The translations under genes were made by a program, and so were the position numbers. Positions 58,585-64,000 of a DNA stretch of 64,000 nt are shown here, in pieces. The notes below the pieces were generated by a model. The model had not been told where the DNA came from, ran no database searches, and worked only from the letters and a program-made list of their open reading frames with translations. Source of the stretch: Pseudomonadota bacterium (GTDB lineage Bacteria > Pseudomonadota > Alphaproteobacteria > Acetobacterales > Acetobacteraceae); contig JAFEFW010000617.1 in assembly GCA_018240405.1 (NCBI GenBank), positions 1-64,000 on the forward strand, given 5' to 3'. The stretch's first letter is position 1. Each line of letters starts with the position of its first letter.

Positions 58585-58830
58585 TCAGGCTGTCTTGGCA
58601 GCGATCAGCCCGACGAGGTCGCCTACAGAGCGAAGGCTGTCGAGTTCACGGGTGTTGAACTTGATGCCCCACTTTTCCTCGCTCGCCATGATGATTTCGA
58701 TCTGTTTGAAACTATCCCAGCCTTGCACCTGCTTGGCGGTCAGGTCGGCGGTCAGTTTGATATCATCCCGCATGAACACGTCGTGGAAGATTTCGGTCAG
58801 CGCGGTGTAGATATCCGCTTCGGTCGCCAT
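58585..58830 (-). CDS. Acyl carrier protein, FkbH-associated
   Basis: An 81-residue helical, acidic protein. The phosphopantetheine site is Ser in GWDSFKQIEIIM; most ACPs have DSL, and DSF is seen in stand-alone carriers next to FkbH-type enzymes. Helix II (FKQIEIIMASEEKWGIKF) is typical. It begins five bases after the fkbH-like gene ends, so it is almost certainly the carrier loaded by that enzyme. It is not the fatty-acid ACP, which normally sits with fabG and fabF. Confidence 0.88.
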   Translation of the reverse strand: MATEADIYTALTEIFHDVFMRDDIKLTADLTAKQVQGWDSFKQIEIIMASEEKWGIKFNTRELDSLRSVGDLVGLIAAKTA

Positions 58831-58835
58831 TCTTG

Positions 58836-60722
58836 TCAGCCCTCAACGACGTGGATGAATGTATCGGCGGGCGTGAAGCTCGCCAGATCGAGCATGGCGC
58901 GGTTGCCGCCTTCCGGGCCGGTTTCCAGCACTACGAACCCCAGTTTGGCGTAGTGGTCCTTGACCATGCCGTTCTTCTTGGTCGGGATGTACTCGCCGAT
59001 CAGCCGCTTCGCACCCAACTTGTGTGCTTCCTGCGCAATCAGGTTCAGCGTGGTTGGTTCAACCTGACGGCCAAGCACGCGGCAGCTCATCAGCCAGGTG
59101 TCGATCAGCAGGTCCTTGTTCTCCTGCAGCCGGCCGATGATGATGGCGATGATGCCATTGTCGCCGAAACGGTCGGTCAGCCGCAGCTGCAGTCCGAAGG
59201 CGTCGGGGTCGGCCATGACGGCGATGACGTCGTCCTCGGTATAGCGGCGGGTTGTCAGGTTGAACTGGTTCGACTTGTTGATCAGCTGGGTGATGCGCTG
59301 CAGCCCGATCTTGTCGAAACGCTTCCAGATCAGCTGCATCTCCAGCCCGCGCAGATAGGCTGGAAGGTCGGTGACCGATGCCTTCAGCGCTTCACGTGCC
59401 TTGTTGCCCTGATACTGCGACGTCCGTTCCCGGTCCTCATCGGTGATCGCCAGGCCTTCAAAGTATCCGGCATCCGCCAGCGCCACAGGATAGCCGGTCG
59501 GATCGTCGGACACTTCCGGAACGGCAACCATCGGCAGCTCCTGCCGTACCAGGTTGCGCTCGAACGGGTTGTCGTCGATGAACACCAGCGAATCGATCCC
59601 GATATTCAGTTCGGCGGCGATCGCTCGGATATTGTCCGCCTTGTTCGACCAGTTGGCGACGAAGCTGGCGATGTCGCCGCGCTTCAGCACCATGTCCGGG
59701 TGCTTCTCAAACGGTTCGAGGGCGTTGGCCTCATCGTTCTTCGAGCAGACCGCCAGGATGACGCCGCGGCGGCTAAGTTCCCGGGCATAATCCTGAAAGG
59801 CGACATAGGCTTCGCCCAGCGGGCTACCCTGGCCCAGCGCGATCCCCTCCAGCCCGTCATCGCCGATCACCCCGCCCCACAGCGTGTTGTCGAGGTCCAT
59901 GACCAGGCATTTGAACGACCGTCCCTGCTTGGCAGCCAGCCAGCGGCCGACGAGGTCACCGTACATTGGGCCTGCCGTCGGCGCGACTTCCTGCTTCGAG
60001 CGATGCCAAAGCCCGGCATCATGCCACTTGCCGATGCCATCGCGCGCGGCGCGTTCATCAACGGCAAGGATGTCGACGCCATCCTCCTCCGCCATCGTCC
60101 GGATCGCCTGGTTCAGTCGCGCGACGAAATGCGCCCGCGAGCCGGGCAGCCGGTGTTCATTGTTGCCCAGCAGCGTCAGGTGCACGGGCAGGACCGCCTG
60201 CTGAATGATTGGACAACGAAACGTATCCCGCGCCAGCTTCCATGTCTCGCGCAGGTGGGACTGCATTTCTTCCAGCGCCGCATCGGCGCCTTCGGCATCC
60301 AGCGCGGCGGTGACGCCCGCGGTCAGATGGTAGGCATCCAATGCAAGCAGGATGGCGGTCGGCTTGAACGCGTGCAGCGCCGAGTCGGGGTCCGACAGTT
60401 CCTGCAGATATTGGCCATAGTCATTTTCATAGGTCTCGACCCAGATGCCGCGGCGAAGGCCGGCAACCCGGATGGCCGGCAGCAGATGCGTCAATGTCGA
60501 AGAGCCCAATACCGCAAGACGCACTTTCTTTGTCGACAGCGTTTCGGGGCCAGTGGGCAGCGTGCGCCGGACCATCTCATCCAGCGCGTTGGTCAGGACG
60601 AAGTTGAGCCTTGCGTTGGCAAGGAAAGTCGCCTTGTCCCAGGCGGCCGCCACATTCTCCGGCAGCGCTTTCAGGCCTTGCCGCCAATCCGGGATTACTG
60701 GAAGCCAGTGCAGGTCGGTCAC
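58836..60722 (-). CDS. FkbH-like HAD-IIIC phosphatase/acyltransferase (glyceryl-ACP forming)
   Basis: The product has 628 residues. I chose the GTG at 60722 because GGAGG lies five bases before it; the next in-frame ATG upstream, at 60767, has none. Domains: an N-terminal SGNH-like region (about 60-270, VRLAVLGSSTLTHLLPAIRV), a HAD-IIIC domain with the DxDxT nucleophile in LVMDLDNTLWGGVIGDDG and SLVFIDDNPFERNLVRQE, and a C-terminal GNAT-like domain ending in GMVKDHYAKLGFV. FkbH enzymes take 1,3-bisphosphoglycerate, dephosphorylate it and load D-glyceryl onto an ACP. The ACP is the next gene; no polyketide synthase is present. Confidence 0.9.
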   Translation of the reverse strand: MTDLHWLPVIPDWRQGLKALPENVAAAWDKATFLANARLNFVLTNALDEMVRRTLPTGPETLSTKKVRLAVLGSSTLTHLLPAIRVAGLRRGIWVETYENDYGQYLQELSDPDSALHAFKPTAILLALDAYHLTAGVTAALDAEGADAALEEMQSHLRETWKLARDTFRCPIIQQAVLPVHLTLLGNNEHRLPGSRAHFVARLNQAIRTMAEEDGVDILAVDERAARDGIGKWHDAGLWHRSKQEVAPTAGPMYGDLVGRWLAAKQGRSFKCLVMDLDNTLWGGVIGDDGLEGIALGQGSPLGEAYVAFQDYARELSRRGVILAVCSKNDEANALEPFEKHPDMVLKRGDIASFVANWSNKADNIRAIAAELNIGIDSLVFIDDNPFERNLVRQELPMVAVPEVSDDPTGYPVALADAGYFEGLAITDEDRERTSQYQGNKAREALKASVTDLPAYLRGLEMQLIWKRFDKIGLQRITQLINKSNQFNLTTRRYTEDDVIAVMADPDAFGLQLRLTDRFGDNGIIAIIIGRLQENKDLLIDTWLMSCRVLGRQVEPTTLNLIAQEAHKLGAKRLIGEYIPTKKNGMVKDHYAKLGFVVLETGPEGGNRAMLDLASFTPADTFIHVVEG

Positions 60723-60802
60723 GGATCCTCCATCAAGCGCACGGGCTTGCGGAATGGTGCATTGCAAAGTCGAGTATCATCCGTTGTTGGCGCCGTTCAA
60801 CC

Positions 60803-62248
60803 CTAAAGCGAACCGAGGGACGAAGGCGTTGTGTCGGCTGGAATACGGGGTGAAACCGGCCGCAACCGCACCCCTGTCGCATCGAAGGCCTTGAACAGCG
60901 CCGCTCGGTCCGGCGGCGGCAGCGGCCGCAGCGGCGGGCGCATCCGTAACCAAGTGGCGTTCTCGCTGTGACGCGCCAGCAATGCCTTGACGCTTGCTAA
61001 AGGTGGGCGGTTGCCTAGCGCCTTAGCGACAGCGTCGATGCTGCGCTGCGCCTGCAGCGTTGCGGCCGGGCCCGGGGCGGTCAGCGTCTGACGGACAAGC
61101 CGGCCGAGAAGATTTGTTGTGCCTCCGATCACGCCAGCGCCGCCAAGTTGAACCAGCCGGGCGACGATCCGGTCATCCGCCGCATAGATTTCGAAACGGA
61201 CGTCCGGGTACCGCCGCAGGAGCTGCAGGCCAAGCGTACAGCCGGGCGACTCATCCCGCAGGCCGCGCAGCCGCCCCGGTAGTCGGGTCATCAGCATGTC
61301 CAGCGCGGCGAGACAGGCACGCTGTGTCGGCGCTGTCGGCGCCACCGATATATACAGATGTAGCCCGCTGCCGATGCGTTGCAGCAGGTCGACCAGCGCG
61401 GGCGACACCAGATCGGCTGGCGTGGCGCGGGCGGGCACCGGCATTGCCGCAATCAAACCGCGGATGCCGCGCTCCTCGGCACAGGCGGCGATGCGCTGCG
61501 CGTCCTCGACGGAGGCAGGACCGATGCCGGTCACGATCTTCGAAGCAGGAACTCCGCGCCCGACAAGTCCCTTCAGCACGGCGATCCGCTCCGCGATGGC
61601 CAGGCTGGCCACCTCGCCGGTGCCATCCAGTACGGCCACGCCATGGCAACCATTGGCCAGGAGCCAGAAGCAATGCTCCGCCATCAGCCCGAGGTCCGGG
61701 CGCCCATCCTGGCCGAACGGTGTTGGCACCGACGCGTTGATCCCGCCGAACATGGCCGTCGTCCAGAACAGGTCAGGCCGGTCGGTTGGGTCCTGGAACG
61801 GCCAGTCGACCGTGTGGTCCTCGGGTGCGCAGGCGAGCCGAGGCGCAATGAAACGGCCGACGACGGAGATGCCTGCCTTCTGCACCGTCGCGGGGTCGCC
61901 CGACACCAGCGGGTGCCACCAGGCCAGCTTTTCCCGGCGCAGCACCCGGCGATAGCCGCAGGTCGGCGGGAGCCACTGCGCGTCGGCGACCACGGCCGGG
62001 GTCAGCTTGAAGCACTTGTCCTCACGTGCGAGACGGTTGGGGTAGTCGCAACAACCGCCGGTTTGCGGGTCGAGCAGTTTGCAGCCGATATCGGAGCCGT
62101 ACAGGTCCGGACCATCATCCGCCTGGTACTTCTCCAGGCAGCAACGTCCACAGCCGTCGCATAGCGACTCCCACTCGCGGTCCGTCATTTCGGCGAGGGT
62201 TTTGCGCTCCCAGAACGGACGTGCGTCATCAGCGTCGCGGTCGGTCAT
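60803..62248 (-). CDS. YcgN (UPF0260) cysteine-cluster domain fused to a DapA-superfamily barrel
   Basis: A 481-residue protein from the ATG at 62248 (MTDRDADDARPFWERKTLAE). Residues 10-150 are a complete YcgN protein: FWERKTLAEMTDREWESLCD, the cluster CDGCGRCCLEKY, then CKLLDPQTGGCCDY and WWHPLVSGDPATVQKAGISV, ending EDHTVDWPF. Residues about 167-455 form a DHDPS/NAL-like barrel (GGINASVPTPFGQDGRPDLG, VLDGTGEVASL). The Schiff-base lysine is replaced: GLRDES stands where active enzymes have GVKD/E (Arg331). Tyr299 is kept. It is first of an operon with fkbH (80 bp on) and acp. Lysine loss argues against classical aldolase chemistry. Function unknown. Confidence 0.8.
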   Translation of the reverse strand: MTDRDADDARPFWERKTLAEMTDREWESLCDGCGRCCLEKYQADDGPDLYGSDIGCKLLDPQTGGCCDYPNRLAREDKCFKLTPAVVADAQWLPPTCGYRRVLRREKLAWWHPLVSGDPATVQKAGISVVGRFIAPRLACAPEDHTVDWPFQDPTDRPDLFWTTAMFGGINASVPTPFGQDGRPDLGLMAEHCFWLLANGCHGVAVLDGTGEVASLAIAERIAVLKGLVGRGVPASKIVTGIGPASVEDAQRIAACAEERGIRGLIAAMPVPARATPADLVSPALVDLLQRIGSGLHLYISVAPTAPTQRACLAALDMLMTRLPGRLRGLRDESPGCTLGLQLLRRYPDVRFEIYAADDRIVARLVQLGGAGVIGGTTNLLGRLVRQTLTAPGPAATLQAQRSIDAVAKALGNRPPLASVKALLARHSENATWLRMRPPLRPLPPPDRAALFKAFDATGVRLRPVSPRIPADTTPSSLGSL

Positions 62249-62322
62249 GGTCAACGTCCCGCCAGGAGTGAGATGCCACTGCGACGCTGGTTACCGTCAT
62301 TCGATCGTTGGTGTCGACAACA

Positions 62323-62358
62323 GAAAGGCCGGAGACGCGTCGGCGTCTCCGGCCTTTC
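62323..62358 (-). terminator. Strong hairpin terminator after the Hint-domain gene
   Basis: A perfect 16-bp stem (GAAAGGCCGGAGACGC with GCGTCTCCGGCCTTTC) around a 4-nt loop, followed leftward by TGTTGT. It isolates the Hint gene from the YcgN::DapA operon. Confidence 0.75.
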
Positions 62359-62376
62359 AGGGGTGCGGGCGGCGTA

Positions 62377-63426
62377 TCAGGCGACCCGCCGCGTCTCCTG
62401 CTCTGCCGCCGGATAGGCGTCGAGCGGCGTGCAATCGATGGTTATGATCAACGCCTCTGTTCCGCGGGTCACGGGAATAACGCCTGCGCCGTCGGTCCAA
62501 CGCCACATGCGGCTGTCATCGCGTTCGACATCGTGCCAGCCGTCCGCCAGACGCGGGTCGTCAGCCGCCAGGACCACCTCGGTAGCGCCGGTGCGAATTG
62601 CGATCGAGTCGACACGAACGCCCAGGCGCCGCGTGTCACGCTCACGGGCAACGAACTTGTCCGCCGGGATGCAGAAACGGGACAGCAGCGCAACCGAACT
62701 GGCGCCCGCCGGGACCATGAAGACATAGCGTGTTCCGCTGTGCGATGCTGGTCGTATGGCCCGTCCATCCACGCGCAAATGGATGTCTGCATCGCCGGTG
62801 TAGGTCAACTGTGGAATCGGGTATCCGATTGTCTGTGATCGAGCGGCCAACCGCGCCCAGATTGGTTCGACCTGATCGGCGATGCGAGCGAGCGGCGCAC
62901 AGGCATCCGTCGCCCATCGCGCTGAACCCGAATCGAGGGTGAACCGGGGATGCAGCTGTCGCGGTCCCTCGGCATTGTCGAACACAGACCGATTGCCGGT
63001 ATCCAGGTAGCTTTCGGTCTCGGCATCCTCAGCGTAGAGAACGCCGTGATTCTCGAGCTCCAAATGGTAGTAGGTGAACGGCGCGTGTTGGTATTCCGTC
63101 AGGATCGAGCCGCCGTTTACCAGCAGCTTGGCCGGGACGCAGAGGCCGTCGATGACCATGCAGTGTTCTGGCGAGACCAACAGGTCGCGCGCCGGCTGGT
63201 TGTCGGTGATGGCGCCCGCCCGGATACGGATTGGGGCAATGTCTTCTGGGTGGGCGTGCCGGGCGATGTCGACCTGTGTATAGCCGATCCACTTCACCGG
63301 CTCGAAGGTCTGGGCGCCGTTGCGGAGCACTGCGACGGCGTCGCCTGGGGAGAGATCCTGGACCGGAACCTCACCGCGAGCGGCGCGAATCCTGGAGCCG
63401 CTGACGAAACACGCACCTCTGCCCAT
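62377..63426 (-). CDS. Hint (hedgehog/intein-type) domain protein without N-terminal extein
   Basis: A 349-residue protein. The Hint domain begins almost at once: GRGACFVSGSRIRAARGEVP, with the nucleophile Cys at residue 6, then VQDLSPGDAVAVL and the block-B-like motif LLVSPEHCMVIDGLCVPAKL (about 82-101) with His. In most Acetobacteraceae Hint proteins a long beta-roll or adhesin precedes this Cys; here only five residues do. The C-terminal half (about 170-349) is a beta-rich region of unknown type (GTRYVFMVPAGASSVALLSR, RRLGVRVDSIAIRTG). Self-cleavage cannot be predicted. Single gene with its own terminator. Confidence 0.8.
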   Translation of the reverse strand: MGRGACFVSGSRIRAARGEVPVQDLSPGDAVAVLRNGAQTFEPVKWIGYTQVDIARHAHPEDIAPIRIRAGAITDNQPARDLLVSPEHCMVIDGLCVPAKLLVNGGSILTEYQHAPFTYYHLELENHGVLYAEDAETESYLDTGNRSVFDNAEGPRQLHPRFTLDSGSARWATDACAPLARIADQVEPIWARLAARSQTIGYPIPQLTYTGDADIHLRVDGRAIRPASHSGTRYVFMVPAGASSVALLSRFCIPADKFVARERDTRRLGVRVDSIAIRTGATEVVLAADDPRLADGWHDVERDDSRMWRWTDGAGVIPVTRGTEALIITIDCTPLDAYPAAEQETRRVA

Positions 63427-63834
63427 CGGTCACCTCGCTTGGCGTCAACACCTTAAAATACAATCGTGGGCTGACGCGCCATTCATTAACTTATGGCGAT
63501 TATTTGGCCACAGCGAGACCGAGCGGGTCAAGGCGAAATACTCTGTGTCTTGAAATGTAGCAGGTGAAGGGTGAGAAACGCCGACTGATCGCGGCGGGGC
63601 GGTGCCGCATGCCGGTTGCGAGGTATGGCATGAAGCCTCGCGAAAAGGCACAGCCTGCCGCGGCTCGCTGCACAGCTTGGCGCTGGCGCCGCGCTGGAGA
63701 GTGTCGGGATTCTTTACACTCCGCCGTCACGGCCCTGCAGAGCAATCTTCAACAGTTTGATTCGGAAGGGACTTTATTTCTGGCATATCATTTGCTACAA
63801 GCAACCCGGATAATCGCTTTTGAGGTCGATTGAC
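63427..63834. other. 408-bp divergent intergenic region
   Basis: Promoter region for the leftward Hint gene and the rightward secreted-protein gene. The last 120 bp are comparatively A+T-rich. No gene or named operator is supported. Confidence 0.5.
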
Positions 63835-64000
63835 ATGAGACTGCGCGCGCTGGCGTTTGCCGCACTAATTCTCTTCGCAGCGCCTCAGGCGCGTGCCCAT
63901 ATTTTATACGATTCGACCAGCCCGTTCATCGGCGGCTCTGATGGCAACGGCACGCAGGTTATCGCCATGGCGTCGTCATTTCAGGCAACCAGCGGCACGT
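63835..64000 (+). CDS. Secreted protein, start only (cut by window)
   Basis: The ATG at 63835 opens a signal peptide: basic MRLR, hydrophobic ALAFAALILFAAP, cleavage after QARA. The mature part begins HILYDSTSPFIGGSDGNGTQ, then MASSFQATSGT, and runs off the window after 55 residues. The short opening resembles the N-terminal repeat of PEP-CTERM/choice-of-anchor proteins (displayed or secreted with exopolysaccharide), but the sorting motif would lie beyond the window, so this is only a guess. Confidence 0.7.
   Translation, partial: MRLRALAFAALILFAAPQARAHILYDSTSPFIGGSDGNGTQVIAMASSFQATSGT

Noticed and set aside
58833-60806. 657-codon rightward frame opposite the FkbH gene
   Set aside because: Antisense artefact; the FkbH reading has clear HAD motifs and a strong ribosome binding site.
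63564-63833. Rightward 89-residue frame before the secreted protein
   Set aside because: Arg/Cys/Trp-rich composition, no ribosome binding site, and it fills the promoter region of the next gene.

Overview
This is a 64 kb stretch of a high-G+C alphaproteobacterial chromosome. Acetobacteraceae, or a close Rhodospirillales relative, is the best guess. The supporting signs are family-level knowledge plus gene order: the rpsA-sppA-ihfB-lapA-pyrF-trpF block, rsmB followed by a heparinase-like gene and then purH, rpmI-rplT-pheS-pheT, a Hint-domain protein, a DUF1127 protein, and GTG/TTG starts with good Shine-Dalgarno sequences. No insertion sequence, prophage, CRISPR array or rRNA operon was seen. 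Most of the window is ordinary chromosomal backbone with small accessory patches.

Layout. 1-1.4 kb: an SPFH protein (cut by the left edge) diverges from an NrtR-type Nudix regulator across a 43-bp palindrome. 1.47-2.2 kb: tRNA-Ala(CGC) and a poorly coding gap. 2.3-7.2 kb: the leftward ribosomal S1 / IHF / pyrimidine / tryptophan block. 7.9-13.7 kb: katG, a DUF1232-sulfotransferase fusion and an orphan HyuA-type hydantoinase. 13.8-15.9 kb: trpBA. 16.3-19.4 kb: a four-gene catabolic-looking operon (dienelactone hydrolase, luciferase-like monooxygenase, alpha/beta hydrolase, unknown). 19.4-28 kb: Gfo/Idh dehydrogenase, UDP-glucose dehydrogenase, rsmB, heparinase-like protein, GT4 glycosyltransferase, purH. 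28-36.5 kb: greB, an NDH-2-like flavoprotein, an O-fucosyltransferase-like protein, a GT92-like glycosyltransferase carrying an F-type-lectin-like domain, a hybrid histidine kinase with an ethylene-receptor-like membrane domain, and a dapA-like gene behind a possible attenuator. 36.7-41 kb: a DegP-type protease, tRNA-Thr(TGT) and small unknown genes. 41-44.9 kb: a succinate-semialdehyde-type dehydrogenase, accA, a decayed mntH and an intact mntR. 45-51.7 kb: pheT, pheS, rplT, rpmI, then fumarylacetoacetase diverging from a MarR regulator. 51.8-58.6 kb: RraA-like protein, aminopeptidase P, DUF1127 protein, a 49-aa membrane protein, an MFS exporter, a vWA protein with no visible start codon, an AI-2E-family permease. 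58.6-64 kb: a leftward operon of a YcgN::DapA-like fusion, FkbH and an acyl carrier protein, then a Hint-domain protein and the start of a secreted protein.

The best candidates for undescribed biology are (i) the operon of YcgN::DapA-like fusion, FkbH and ACP, which looks like a minimal glyceryl-ACP module with no polyketide synthase nearby; (ii) the sensor kinase whose membrane domain keeps every ETR1 ethylene/copper-site residue checked at a constant offset; (iii) the pair of a fucosyltransferase-like protein and a glycosyltransferase fused to an F-type-lectin-like domain, with an FNR-type promoter hidden between their 3' ends; (iv) the mntH remnant beside an intact mntR; and (v) the palindrome between the SPFH and NrtR genes. 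All functional statements are read from sequence motifs by eye. No database search or computation was run.
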